A program made the position numbers and the translations under genes. From positions 375,770,188 through 375,834,187 of the forward strand of contig CM077116.1 of assembly GCA_039619475.1 (NCBI GenBank): a stretch of 64,000 nt of DNA, written 5' to 3'. Source of the stretch: Icerya purchasi. Lineage: Eukaryota; Arthropoda; Insecta; Hemiptera; Monophlebidae. Shown one piece after another: positions 1 to 10,911 of the stretch (its first letter is position 1; every line of letters begins with the position of its first letter). A model generated the notes under the pieces. That model did no database searches and was not told the origin of the DNA. It saw nothing but the letters and a program-made list of their open reading frames with translations.

Positions 1-329
1 TTTCAAAGACATCTCTCACCCCAAAGCTAATTTATTCATTGTTCTGCGAACATTTCCATCCCTAATCTCCCCAAACGAAAAAAAACCTATGAAAAATCGA
101 AATCTGTATTCGCGCATCGTTACGTAAATTACATCTACACACCTGTATCCATTACATTACACGTCAATAACATTACGTCTTTCTGTCTTCAAAGTACCTT
201 ACATCCGTCTATAATTTTGCATCCTTTTCTTCCACAAATTTATTCGTAACTTTTTTTCGAATCTTATTATTTCTTTTTATTTTATTCCATACGTGCTTAC
301 AACATCATAGGCTAGCAACACGACATCTA

Positions 330-2830
330 GGGGGGGGGGGGGTAAATTTGATTGTAAAGTTTGGTATCTTGGAGAAACTTGAAGACGACGGAAACAGAGT
401 TGTCTGAGTCTTCTAGGAGTGATGTGGTGGAGAAGCTATTATAAGCTTTTTGACGCTGTGAAAGTGTGACTGAGCTGTTAAGTAGGTGACGAATAGAAAT
501 CGGAGCGGCTGATAAATTTGAGCAGACTGGACGAGGGGTGCGAGTAAAGAGATGGCCATGTGTGAAAAGAGTAGTGGCCGAGACGCACGCGTGCAAGAAC
601 AACTTGGTGTCTTCTATCGAATAAGAGGTTTGATTTCCATTTTCCAATAGAGGATTTTAAGGAGTGAAGATGGTAGTGACCGAAGTTAGTCCACTGTTAC
701 TGCCATTGTTCTTTTAGTTGAAGTTTGATGATGTGCCGGAAACCGTCTAGGGAAATTAGAACGTTTGGAATTGGAAAGTTTATAGCACCTTGTTTTGCGG
801 TTTTTTCAGCCAGGTTGTTACACGATATGCCGTTGTGACCGGGTATCCATGCATGCAAAGAAGGTTTTGAGAAGAGCAGCGAGGTGATTTTTTGGCGAGA
901 GAGTGTTGTTGATTTGCTCATTGGTTTTGTAGACGCAATAGTGAAGATAGAAAGTCGGGTAGTAGATATTACTGGTTGCAGTTTTCTTTAGAGGCTATGC
1001 AGTTTACAGCCAGGTAAAGGGCATAAAGTTCTGCAGATAAAATGGAGAAAGAGAGTAGCATGCGTTGACTGAATCCTCCAAAGTGACAGCGCATCCGACT
1101 GATGTTGAAGAAACGGAGCCATGTGTATATACGATTGAAAATCCATGGAACCGATGGAGTAATTCTTGAAAGTTTTGGTGAAGTACGAGCGTTGAAGTTT
1201 CCCTTGAAAGAACAGCAAGAGAAAGATCGATATTGATGCAAAAGTTGGACCATTATGGCTGCAAGGTGAAAGTGTGTTAATAGAGGTAGTAGAAGATCGA
1301 ACAAGTTCAAAATTTCTGCTGTTTTGAAGTAAGCTGCATATGGAGCAGATGATAGGAATTTTGGTAGTGGCTTTAATTGATAGATAGCTGGCGGTACTGA
1401 TATGTATGAGGTGGTTATGAGCTACATATTGATGATGCATGAGAAGAAGACCGAAGAACTCCTGTGACTATCCGGAGAGCTCTATTTTCTATTATGGTCA
1501 ATTTGTGCAATAATTGTTTAGCGGCGGAAAAGTAGTTTGAAGAGCTACAGTCCAGTTTGGATCAAATCAATGTATTATAGAGTTGGTGAAGGGCGGTACA
1601 GTGTGCTCTAAATTTTGTTCCGCTAATTTTGCGAAGGAGATTGAGTTTGGGATCACAACTGTTAATCAGGTCAAAGATTTGTTTATACCGAGTAAGTTTT
1701 TCATCAAACCAAAGTCCTAAATATTTTGCTGTGGAAACGTTGAGCATTGGTTTGTTGTGGAGCGTCAAATTAAGAAAGTGATCACAGTTACCAAGTCTGC
1801 AGAAATTAAGGGCACAGGTTTTTGTTGATGAGAACTGGAAACTATTTATGGTGGCCCAGTTTGAAATTCTGTCGACAGCGTTTTACAGCAGAGTTTGTCC
1901 TATGTTTATTGAGTTGCAACGAAATGTGATTGCTAGGTCATCGGCGAAAAGGGCAGCCGTAACTGGAGGTTGGAGTGATTCAATGAGGCTATTAATGGCG
2001 ATGCAGAATAAGGTGGGGCTTAGGATAGTACCTTGTGGAACTCCATTTTCTAATGGTTGAGGTGACGAAAAAATTCTAATAACTCTTGTGCAGAAGAACC
2101 TGGATTTAAGTAAGCAGTTGATAAGCTGAGGAAGATGGACACAAAATACGCATGCGTGGAATTGCTGTAGGATTTTGTAGTGCTATGTGCGGTCAAATGC
2201 CTTGGAGCAGTCGAAAAATACGGTGAGCAGGCGATGACATCATGAGAATGATTCTTGTATCCGAGTTGAAAGAGCAAGCAGTTAGTCTTCAGTACATCTG
2301 CCGAGCCTAAATCCACATTGAAAGTTAGTGAGCAGATTGAGCGATTCGAGTTTCCAGATCAGTCTTTTATTAATAATTTTCTTGAAAGTTATATCTAATA
2401 CCGAAAGTAACGAGATTGAGGGCGATAGTTATCAGGTAGAGTAGGATTTTTGTCCAACTTAATCAGAGTATGACAGTTTTCCAGTAGGTTGGAAATTTTT
2501 TATTTGTCCAAAGAATGTTAAACAGTCTTCAAATTTGGTGAAGTGATTTTTCCGGCATAGAAAGAAGCATTTGTAAATGGAAGCTATCCGCTCCTATTGC
2601 TCTAATTTTTGTGGAATGGATAGCTTGTTGAAGTTCTCTACGGGTAATTAGACAGTTGTATAGTTTGGAGCTGTCTGATGAGAAATCTAGCGTGGAGATA
2701 TCACAGGAATTTTTTATTTATATGAAGTCCGGATCCAATGCTGAGTTGCTAGATGCTCGAGCAAAATAGCCGGGAAAAAAATCGGCAATATCTTGAGATG
2801 TGGTGAGGAGTGTTGTTTGCGAATAAATCC
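330..2830 (-). mobile_element. RNase H-bearing non-LTR retrotransposon, decayed (copy A)
   Basis: Minus-strand ORF2 of a LINE, 5'-truncated, in several frames. Reading 2830 downward: linker (FFPGYFARASSNSALDPDF), then RT with ENGVPQGTILSPTLFC (about 2055-1995) and the catalytic box LFADDLAITF (about 1950-1920). The thumb is STAKYLGLWFDEKLT (about 1745-1690). A ribonuclease H-like region with LSAELYALYLAV follows (about 1060-1010) and then WIPGHNGIS (about 850-820). A zinc-knuckle-like tail lies near 600-500. Frameshifts and stops make it non-functional. Probably I/R1-like with RNase H; the clade is not resolved. A run of 13 G at 330-342 marks the approximate 3' end. Confidence 0.75.
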
Positions 2831-3890
2831 TTCTTGAATGTAAACATTAGTGTACGATGTATCACTAAATAGACATCTGAAACATTGAACAGCAAAGTAT
2901 TCTTAACATTTCTGGCTGACCCAGATCGATGGAACACAATATTTTGGCGGCGTGTCCAGGAAGCTGGAGCTTTTACAGTTTTCGACCGTCTGATCACTTC
3001 ATTTTTACCGAAGTAGACGTCATTTTGATCATTTACCATTTCTTCACTTTCTTCATTTGGGCTGTAGGTGATCATCTTGGAATATTTCTTCTTCTATAAT
3101 AATCCAACCTTCTTCGCTTTCTTCCTCATTTTCTGAACCAAGAATTTCTCCTGAATCGCAGTCAAATGACTCTTCTAACCACTTCATACTTTTTGGAGTG
3201 TGCAACGCTTATTTTATAATAAAAAATATACCAAACATTTTGTAAGTAAAAACAACACCGTTACCAGCCGCACGAATTACTATTGTAATCCGTACGAAGA
3301 AAAAGTATAAAAGTCCACAAAGTGTACCGAAGATGTACCAAAAAAAAAAGAAAAAAAAACCAGCATCATCCGGCGAGTGAAACTTTAATAGAAAGGTAAT
3401 AGGTTGCTGAAGATCATCAAACGAGCAAACAAATGAAACGCGTTCTGGACAACTATTACGCGCGACCGTTGCACAGTGTTCAATTCTGAATTGAATATTG
3501 ATCAGTCTTCCGAGTATTACGCGTCACTTATTACCATCGGATGATATTTATAATTAACGGCATTCATCGTCATCATTTACTTCTACTGATATATGTTTTA
3601 AGTCATATTATATTTCTTTAATTTTTATCGCGGTTTGTTCCAAATATTTACTATTAATGCGCATTCTATTAATCAACCACTATTTTTGGACACTTGAAAG
3701 TAGAACTGAGTAGGCGAAATAAACCGGTACGGATAAATAATTTTTAGAAATTCCAGCTGCTTCAATATGTCGGATGAAAACAAACATAAAAGAATAAGCT
3801 TTTTTAAAAGGAGAAATAACATTTTAATAGGTTAATGAGTTTTAAACCGCATTATATATAATCTCATTACTTCGCTATCTTTAATTAATA
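1150..3890 (+). repeat. Segmental duplication, copy A (SLC1 intron before HP2 exon)
   Basis: This stretch recurs at 60115-63772 in the same orientation, with only scattered substitutions and small indels. It includes a LINE/piggyBac junction and about 700 bp of non-coding intron sequence. It lies directly upstream of the HP2 exon of gene A. The right end of the shared similarity is near gctatcttt at about 3885. Confidence 0.85.
2830..3190 (-). pseudogene. piggyBac-like transposase N-terminal fragment (copy A)
   Basis: The minus strand from an ATG near 3187 reads MKWLEESFDCDSGEILGSEN and continues into an acidic EEESEE stretch, typical of piggyBac-type transposase N-termini. After a frameshift comes WTRRQNIVFHRSGSARNVKN, resembling the block just before the DDE domain of that family. 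It is cut at about 2830, where the LINE begins. The catalytic DDD domain is absent, so it is a dead fragment. The same fragment and junction exist in copy B (62725-63090). Confidence 0.5.
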
Positions 3891-3954
3891 TCATAGGGAA
3901 AAAAAAGAAAAGAAAAACCACTAACCATTATTTGTTATTTAATTAAAATTATAG

Positions 3955-4089
3955 GCTAGGATGTACGTTCCTCAGTATGTCTGGAGCCAGTATTCCGAGC
4001 GCTTCAATTGTGCTCCTTATTACATTATGTGGTACTGCCGGAATCCCGCCTGAAAATGTTGGAATACTAATCGCGCTCGATTGGATATT
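3955..4089 (+). CDS. SLC1 gene A, internal exon coding hairpin 2 (HP2)
   Basis: Internal exon of an SLC1-family (EAAT-type) sodium-coupled amino acid/dicarboxylate transporter, a plasma-membrane protein. The acceptor attatag precedes 3955 and the donor gtaagt starts at 4090. The exon enters in phase 2 and leaves in phase 2. The translation contains SGASIPSASIVLLITL, then GIPPENVGILIALDWI, which matches the family block GAAGIPQAGLVTM...VGLP...VDWF (HP2 tip, TM8 start). The HP2 glycine-rich tip is altered (SGASIPSAS for GAAGIPQAG). Upstream exons of this gene lie left of the window. The next exon is 5.3 kb downstream at 9389 because LINE copies have expanded the intron. Family assignment is firm; substrate and orthology are not determinable here. 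Confidence 0.88.
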
Positions 4090-4443
4090 GTAAGTAGAGG
4101 AATACTACTTTTTTTAATAATAATTATATTTTATAAACGAGTAGTATCACGTGCATTATATGATTATTAACCTTGTACAATTAATTCTCGTTAATTTTAA
4201 CAGTATTCTTGAAAAGACGCGTAATAATCATTTTAGAAAACAGAAATTCAAAGAGTGTCGGTTAGAGGGAAAAAAATTTACGCGGTACAAATTATTTGTA
4301 TCGCTATTTCCCTTTCCCGATTAATAGAAGTTGAATTATGTTATAAAAATCCTTTTGTGAAAAAAAAAAAGTGAAAATATCAAGAAAAACAATCCAAAGC
4401 TGACGCAAATATAAAAAACGGAATACGAACAGAATACAAGTGT

Positions 4444-6209
4444 AGGGGCGGAGGGAAAACGCCATAGAAGAGGACTTAAAAGGAGAGAGAGTGAGGTGAA
4501 TTGCGGAGAGGGAGATACTACGGATAGATAAAGAGTTATTGATCTCTTTATTTCATCTAACATTCCGATTCCGCTCGTCAGCTCCTTCTGCTACCTTGGT
4601 GTTATTCTCAACAGCCGACTCACTCTCCATGAACACATTAACTATCTCTACAATTCTTCCCTCAAAAGACTCAATCTCCTGAAAGCTCTATCTCCATCCA
4701 AATCGGGTGGTGACCCTTCCACTCTCCTAATCCTTTACAAAGCTATAATTCGTTCCAGGATCGATTACTGCTCCTTCATCTATGGAAATTCCTCTAAATC
4801 TCTCCTCGCCAAACTGGACAAAGTTCAAAACTGCTGCCTTCGGTTGTGCATTGGACCGCTAAAATCTTCTCCCATTCCTGCTATCCTCTCTGAATCTGCT
4901 ATGCAACCACTTTTTATCTGCAGATCGCAGCTTGGTTATAATTTTCTAATTAAACGGCTTTCTGTGTCCTCATCTAATCTTATCTCTTCCTATCTTAGTA
5001 TTAAAAACCAATGGCGTTTTGTTCCTCACAAAATCCCAATCCTTTCTCTTGTAGCAGCTCGAGTCTTCAATTTTTCGCCTTATGTCTTTTCTTATTCCAA
5101 GTTTCCTTACTTTTCCCATGACTTTTCCAGCATTTGGCAGACTATGAATCTCTTCTCTCTCCCTCTCCAAACCAGCTCCATCGTACATTCTTCAATCCAA
5201 GCCGAATTCCTCCACATGCTTGACACATCTTTTCCTTCTCATCTAACATTCTTTACTGACGGTTCTAAAAACGAGAACGGGGTGGGCGGTGCGTTTACTT
5301 TCCTCTCAGTGAATCACTCTGACTCCTTCAAGCCTCCTTCCTTCTGTTCTATCTTCACAGCGGAGTCTATCTCCATTTTACGCGCAGTCTCGTTCATTCC
5401 ATCCATAAGAGGGATCAGTAAATGTCTGATTGTCTCCGATTCCAAAAGTGTTCTTCAAGCCATTTCTTCTCCTCCTTCTCATTCCTCCAATTCTATTATT
5501 CTTTTAATTCGTTTTTTCACATCCAATCTACTCTCATTCCGTTCCATTACTATTGACCTTTTGTGGGTTCCTAGTCATTCTGGCATCGAGGGCAACGAGT
5601 TAGCGGACTTTTTAGCCCGTTCGGCCGCCGGCGATGGTCCTTTATTCTGCAACATTCCTACCTCGGATATCCTCCTTCTTTCCTCAGCTAATCATTCCCG
5701 ACTATGGTCGGACATCTATCCTTCTCTATTTTCTAATCCCGCCTCTCATTATCTTCAAATTCAGCCGGTTCCCTCTTCTCAGCCGTGGTTTCAATCCTAT
5801 TCTTATCAACGCTCCGCGATCATTTCCTTAATCAGACTGCGTATTAATCACACTCCCTTCTACCCTCTTCACGTTTTCGTTTTTCCCTGTCCTCTTCTCC
5901 CGATTGTCCTCTTCATGATTCCATCTCTCCTCTCATATGTGATGCAAACCACATCTTCTTTGAATGCCCTGCCCTTGATTCCGAGCGCTTTGTTTTATAC
6001 TCGAAAATCTTGACACTGGGTCTTCCTGTTCCGTATAATTCTTTCTTTGTCCTTTCCTTTCCATCTCCAGATATAATCCCTGTACTCCAATCTTTCCTAA
6101 GCTCTATTTCTAATCGTCTCTTTATTTAACCCTTTCCTCAATTTCTGTTCTTGTTGGGTCAATGCCGCTGGCGCACCCGAAAAAAAAAAAAAAAAAAAAA
6201 ACAAGAAAA
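4444..6209 (+). mobile_element. RNase H-type LINE, 5'-inverted (twin-primed) insertion
   Basis: 5'-truncated LINE inserted in the gene A intron. It is flanked by a perfect 16-bp target-site duplication AACAGAATACAAGTGT (4428-4443 and 6210-6225) and ends in a poly(A) at 6180-6201. The first roughly 117 bp (4444-4560) are in reverse orientation. On the minus strand they read HLTLSPFKSSSMAFSL, the RT segment that should directly precede the sense part, which begins IPIPLVSSFCYLGVIL at about 4565. This arrangement is the signature of twin priming. Confidence 0.85.
4565..6128 (+). pseudogene. LINE ORF2 C-terminus: RT thumb, RNase H, zinc knuckle
   Basis: Long open frame inside the twin-primed insertion. 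RT thumb: CYLGVILNSRLTLHEHI and LYKAIIRSRIDYCSF. The RNase H domain has all usual acidic positions: FFTDGSKNENG (Asp), AESISILRA (Glu), LIVSDSKSVL (Asp), LLWVPSHSGIEGNELADFLA (His, Asp). The ORF beginning at Met 4844 stops at 6013 only because of a frameshift around 5870-5935. In the other frame the C-terminal knuckle CDANHIFFECP continues to a stop near 6128. One frameshift and 5' truncation make it inactive, but it is young by decay standards. Confidence 0.85.
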
Positions 6210-6940
6210 AACAGAATACAAGTGTTAGTGGAATTACCGCACTAAACGAGTAAATTATTTCTGTGAAATACAGGTAATACGGGTTTCCAATTTTGTACAA
6301 AAAAAACATATCAGATTTACCATGTCATCAAAAGATGGAAGTATGTTATCGATGGTGCGCATACGCCACGTTGTTATTAATTAAAATATAATAAAAGAAA
6401 TAGTTTTAAAAAATCGTTACAGTAAACAACCATTTTGTTATACCATTTTTTTCCCGATATTCAGTTCTGTTTTTATTTTCTCTTTAATTTAATTTTAATT
6501 TACTTATCGAAATGCTTACGAATGAAAATTATACCAAAAATTATTGATAATACAAAAATGTAAAAAAAAAAAATTCAGCGAGTAGCATTGTCAGTCTTTG
6601 ATGAAGCGAAAGAAAAATTCGAATTTAATGAATGAACAAAATCATGCAGTGCAGTCGGTTCTCGATATAACGAACTCCAATTCAACAGATTTTGCGAAAT
6701 AACGGGCTAGCTCTGTACCGCGCCAGAATTGACACTGTGATTTCTCCTTCATGGATTCGTTAAAAGAGCGGCAAGTCAGCAGTCTTATGATAATGGTGGG
6801 CGGTTCAAAGATGGGTTATGTTGTCGGAGTCCCCAGCCCCCTGGCAAAAAAAACTTATAAAATTAATAAACAACATAAATTTGGTGTGCTTAATTAAAAA
6901 TTAGCAAATTTTTCCTGCCAATATTAATATGAATTTATAT
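6210..6940 (+). other. Gene A intron, no gene seen
   Basis: AT-rich intron sequence between LINE insertions. The stretch from about 6655, with cggttctcgatataacgaac, resembles a transposon end but I found no partner inverted repeat. No exon of the SLC1 gene is expected here from the phase analysis. Confidence 0.5.
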
Positions 6941-7545
6941 GGTTGGTGCATAATAGAGGGTAATGAAATGGCAGATTCCTTGGCTCAGATTGCTGTACCC
7001 TCCCGCTTTTTTTTTCTCTAAAATTCCCGTTTCTAATTTACTCCCATAGTGAAAAAAGTGTTTCATGTTAGATTTTGGTCGGATTTTTACGTTTCTTCCT
7101 TTTCTAATCAATCCTCCTCTTAATTTTTTCCATCTAACCTAATCTTAACACGCGGCCTTGGTTTCACGATTTTCCTTCGCTTCGCCGCTCCGTTATTGTC
7201 CCTGTTATCCGTTTACGTCTAATCATACTCTTTTTCCTTCCTCACGTTTTTGTTTTCGTCTCGCACTTTCCCTTAATTAAGCCGTCTGTGATCCTGACCA
7301 TATCTTCTTTGAATGTCCATCCCTCGTAAACGAACGCACTTCTTTGTACTCCAATCTGTTATCACTCGAACTCCCTACTCCTTATTGTGCCCGTATATCT
7401 TATCGTTTGTTCCTATCCTCAGTTCTTTTATCTTATCAATAGCTGACCGAATCTGCATTTAACTGATCCTTCTTCCTCGTGTCGTTTCTGGTCGAAGATC
7501 CTTTGTTAACATGCCCAAAAGGGAGGTTAAAAAAAAAATAAATAA
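6940..7545 (+). mobile_element. RNase H-type LINE, decayed 3' end
   Basis: Fragment of the same broad family as 4444-6209. IEGNEMADSLAQIA (about 6950-6995) is the last RNase H motif. RPSVILTIFF-like sequence leads to a knuckle remnant GSDPDHIFFECPSL near 7295-7325. The 3' end has ATGCCCAAAAGG plus an A-run near 7530. Several frameshifts are present. The family end module (purine-rich ATG CCC then A-run) matches copies at 8948, 22425 and 6170. Confidence 0.65.
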
Positions 7546-8944
7546 ACTTACCGGCGGCAGAAATACGGACACCGTTGTACTTCTGGTGATTTCGATTTAT
7601 CGCACTTTCGCAACAACAGACTATGCCTTACCCAAATTAGTCCGTTACATTGAGACCGACTGTATGGAAATTAGTATTCTGAAGTCAAAATATAAAAGAA
7701 ATAATATTCGACGACGCGAAGAAGTATGACCACAGATTAGCAACGCACAGGCTACTATTCAGGCCACGTGCACAAAATAGTATATTAAAACTAATTGTTT
7801 AATAGCTATCATCGGCTAGATGCAACTTAGCTGTTAAAGAATTTAAAAAAAAAATCAACAATTATTCCCATTATACACTCTTTATTGCACATTGTGATTT
7901 GAAACAGTACGCATTTAAGAGGCGTATATACCGAAAACAAAAATGATTAAATTCCCAATTCGTATCGTTTTGTTTAATTAACAATATATGTAGTAGATCG
8001 GGTATTCAATATTAAATAACAACAATTTTAGAAACGTGTAAATTTTTTTTCAAAACGTAACTTGAATTGTACAATTATAATTCTGTCATCTTCCGAAATA
8101 GCTTTCGGCTGAAATATACTGTAAGGATTCTTCGTCTATTCTACACGATCAACGAGTTTTTTAATTCTCAGGAATGTTTTTTTTTTAATTGTTTTTCCCC
8201 CCGCGGCTCATGATGCTTTTGCTAAGCTACATTTTGTAATAACTAAAACTGTATTTCTTACATTACGTCGTGCGCTAAGACGATTCATCGTGTACGCTAG
8301 TTGATTTATACAGTGTGCTAACGTTACGTCATTATTTGCGCAAATATCATACATTCTTTTTATCAAGGAGTACTTACAATTAGTGAAATTTATGGGGCAA
8401 TTTTCGGATACGTAATATCGAAAATGTAAATCGCGAGCTATTTTGTAAGTTCGAGAGTTGTTTAGAATTTTCGTCCGTCTCTGTCATCCGTTTCAAAATA
8501 GAAGTTTGGGGTTAATAACGACGAAAATTATACATAAGCGTCACGCCCCATTCGGACACAGTCAGCGAAATAGTTCTCGTTGTAATATCGTTTAAAAGGA
8601 AAACTTATTCAATAAGGTATCGAAAGAAAAAGAGAAAGCAAACGAGTCCTTTTAGATATCAATTTCTTTTTTGCTTATATTCGTAACGCTTTTTTATGTT
8701 TATACTTTTTTGTCTGATGAATTCTATAACGATCCCCGGTCATTAAAAATAGTTCGCGTTAAAATGTATATATTGTTTATAATCGTGTAACGCTTTTTTT
8801 TTGTTTGGGTTATACTTTTTCACTGATGAAATTTATAATGGCTCTACCAGTCGTGAAATATGTTTTCATGTTCGCAAATAAATCAAACGAAATGTACTAA
8901 AATGAGAAAACGAAAAAATTAATTACCGAGATTGGACAATTACT
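7546..8944 (+). other. Gene A intron, no gene seen
   Basis: AT-rich non-coding intron. Short ORFs here have no recognisable domain, and I see no tandem or inverted repeat of note. Confidence 0.5.
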
Positions 8945-9192
8945 TTCCTCTTTTTTTTTTTCTAAAACCGCCCCTTTGGGCATGCCATCAACGGATCTTC
9001 GCCCAGAAACGACACGAGGGAAAAGAATATCAGATGTAGAGTCGGTGTCAAATATTGATAGAATAAAAGAACTGAGGACCGGAACGACGGAGATCGACGG
9101 AAACGATGAGATATACGAAGCACAATAAACAATAGGGAGTTTAATAAGAGATCGAAGTGCAAAGAAGTACGTTCGTTCACGTTGGATGGACA
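8945..9192 (-). mobile_element. RNase H-type LINE 3' tail, opposite orientation
   Basis: The minus strand carries the 3' terminal 240 bp of the same LINE family as 6940-7545: CTTCTTTGCACTTCGATC, later CGTGTCGTTTCTGGGCGAAG, and the end GCATGCCCAAAGG followed by an A-run. It ends about 200 bp upstream of the TM8 exon of gene A, without touching its acceptor. Confidence 0.65.
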
Positions 9193-9388
9193 TTTAAAAT
9201 AAATATGGCGAACAATTAATTATAAATTAAAATTTTCTCCGGCATATAAGATAAAGAAATTTAGCGGATGTACGTAGAATAGAATAAATTAAAACTAGTT
9301 GCTTTTAAAATTAATTGTTGTACCGAATGCGCACTCGTTTTTTATTCATTTTTACGTTGAATTGTAACAAATGTTGTATAATAAACAG

Positions 9389-9497
9389 AGATCGAATTCG
9401 GACGGTAAATAATCTGTTGGGTGACGTTTTTACCGTAGCCGTTGTGCAGCACATTTCTCGAGACCATCTAGTAGAAAAATCTTCCACTAAAGAAAAG
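9389..9497 (+). CDS. SLC1 gene A, internal exon coding TM8 substrate/sodium site
   Basis: Follows exon 3955-4089. The TT left by that exon plus the A at 9389 makes Leu, giving DWI-LDRIRTVNNLLGD across the splice. This aligns without gaps to DWFLDRLRTTTNVLGD of EAATs. The acceptor aaacag is at 9383-9388 and the donor gtacgt starts at 9498; the exit phase is 0. The TM8 residues that bind substrate and cation in the family are all kept: Asp and Arg in LDRIR, Thr, the Asn before LLGD, and Asp of GD. After TM8 comes VVQHISRDHLVEKS, like the EAAT post-TM8 stretch (IVEHLSRHEL). Gene A therefore looks competent in its ligand-binding core, as far as it is visible. Confidence 0.88.
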
Positions 9498-9792
9498 GTA
9501 CGTATACTAATTTACATATACATAGCATATTGACAATATTGCGGGAAAAGTCAGGTAAACTATATTCTCGCACTATATAAATTAAAACAAGGTATGACAT
9601 ATAAAAGTTTAATATTTCGAAGCTGTAATAATGTCCGGAATTAAATACGGAATCGGAATTTGGGGTGAGGCGAAAATTACAGAAATGAGGAAAATCAACA
9701 AATTGCAAAAAAAAAAAGTTTAAAACTGGTCTTACACAACGAGGGAAAAACGCATTAGCTAACATGACCTAGTGGAACAAAAATAACGAAAT

Positions 9793-10065
9793 ATAATAAG
9801 TTCATAATAACTAATATAATAAACAATTATAACAAACAATATAAGAATAAAATAAATTTCTTACTTAGTAACGTGATTTAGATTTTGTCTCTGATCACAC
9901 ATAGTGGTTTTTGTTTAACTGATGATGGGTTATGCCCGAAAACGTTACTAAGTAAGAAATTTATTTTATTCATATATTGCTGGTTATAATTGTTTATTAT
10001 ATCAATTATTATTAACTTATTATATTTCTATATTTAACAAACAGAATGGAAAAAGATCCTTTATT
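9793..10065. mobile_element. Foldback/MITE-like insertion with 14-bp direct repeats
   Basis: 273-bp insert splitting the LINE coding sequence. It is flanked by perfect 14-bp direct repeats AAAAATAACGAAAT (9779-9792, 10066-10079). The insert has long inverted arms of about 80 bp: left 9793-9880 ends CTTACTTAGTAACG, right begins CGTTACTAAGTAAG at 9943 and ends about 10024. The loop contains GATGGGTTATGCCCGAAA. A roughly 40-bp non-palindromic tail follows the right arm. Class unassigned. Confidence 0.7.
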
Positions 10066-10687
10066 AAAAATAACGAAATGTCACTAAAAATGTTATATTA
10101 TTATAGCAAATTACTGAGTATGCTAAACTCGAAGATAGGCAGTTACCAACTAGAACAAGAACGTACAGGACTAGAAATTTCGATTAATTCCTGCTATGTA
10201 CGATCTAGGGGGATTAACAGTAAAATAGACACAATGTAGAGGAAGAGGTATTAATAAAATTAATGGGGAACATACCACAAAGGAAATTCGAAATAATAAA
10301 AAAATCTGGAGAGATGGAGAAACAAGGTTAAAATTTGGTTGATAGCATGGTATAAAGAGCAATATAAATAATAATAATAATAATAAAAAAAAAAAAAAAA
10401 GCTTTGACTAAGTTGACATGAGATTCGTTACTATCTCCAGTTTTAAGCTGCTAATGAGAGAGTGGTAGTTGTATAAAAATTATATTGTATTGTTATATAA
10501 GTGTTAACATATTAAGGTAATAGGAAATATTATTTTAGATGATGGTATAATTGTAATATAAATCATGAATAATGAGAGTGCAGATTTTGTAGTATAGTAA
10601 TATATAAGTTAACACTTTTTAAGCTGTCTACAGAAAGTAGTACTTGAGTTGATGTTATATTGTACAAATAAATGATTGAATTATGTT

Positions 10688-10725
10688 GGGAACCCACAGA
10701 CGGGCTCTAGTGTCTTGTGGGACCC
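10688..10725 (+). other. 3'-terminal hairpin of CR1-like LINE
   Basis: CCCACAGAC pairs with GTCTTGTGGG (one bulge), and an outer GGG pairs with CCC, directly before the A-rich end. It is comparable to hairpins at 14121-14148, 23472-23510 and 63799-63829. Confidence 0.65.
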
Positions 10726-10866
10726 GCAAATTATTATTTAAAAAGAAAAAAAAACAAAAAAAAACCAAATATTCCTCGTTATTATAATTACGGAAAAAAT
10801 ACTCGAAACCTTTTGTGATTTTTATTAATATATTTGCTTAGTAATAAGCTCTTATCTTTCCTGCAG

Positions 10867-10911
10867 GATAAAGGAAAATGTTTGAAGGTCATTTTAAGAA
10901 TTTACAATTGA
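10867..10911 (+). CDS. SLC1 gene A, probable terminal coding exon
   Basis: A strong acceptor (tctttcctgcag, ending 10866) lies 1.37 kb after the TM8 exon. In the required phase 0 the exon reads DKGKCLKVILRIYN and then a TGA ending at 10911, giving a short cytoplasmic C-terminus of plausible length for the family. EAAT C-termini are poorly conserved, so only splice-site quality and phase support this call. An 88-codon ORF in another frame starts inside the exon (10878-11144). It could be used only if phase were different, and I consider it unlikely. Confidence 0.55.
   Translation, partial: DKGKCLKVILRIYN

Larger units (their letters stand above)
9550..10765 (+). mobile_element. CR1/L2-like LINE 3' half, interrupted by a foldback insert
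   Basis: Homologous to the LINE at 23429-25037 (minus). Thumb remnant TIFALYKLKQ (about 9560-9590), then GIGIWGEAKITEMRKINKL (about 9650-9705), then NEMSLKMLYYYSKLLSML after the interruption, and a C-terminal VKIWLIAWYKEQYK ending near 10365. An (AAT)n/poly(A) tract follows, then a roughly 300-bp 3' UTR ending in a terminal hairpin (10688-10725) and A-rich tail. Stops and frameshifts are present. It lies inside the last intron of gene A. Confidence 0.7.

Noticed and set aside
4204..4324. Apparent continuation of gene A exon (ILEKTRNN after acceptor ttttaacag)
   Set aside because: It looks vaguely like the post-DW segment but lacks the TM8 NxxGD motif and adds a residue. The exon at 9389 joins in phase and reproduces DWxLDRxRT...NxLGD exactly.
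6655..6860. Possible pogo/Tc1-like terminal repeat (cggttctcgatataacgaac)
   Set aside because: No matching inverted repeat, TA duplication or transposase nearby.
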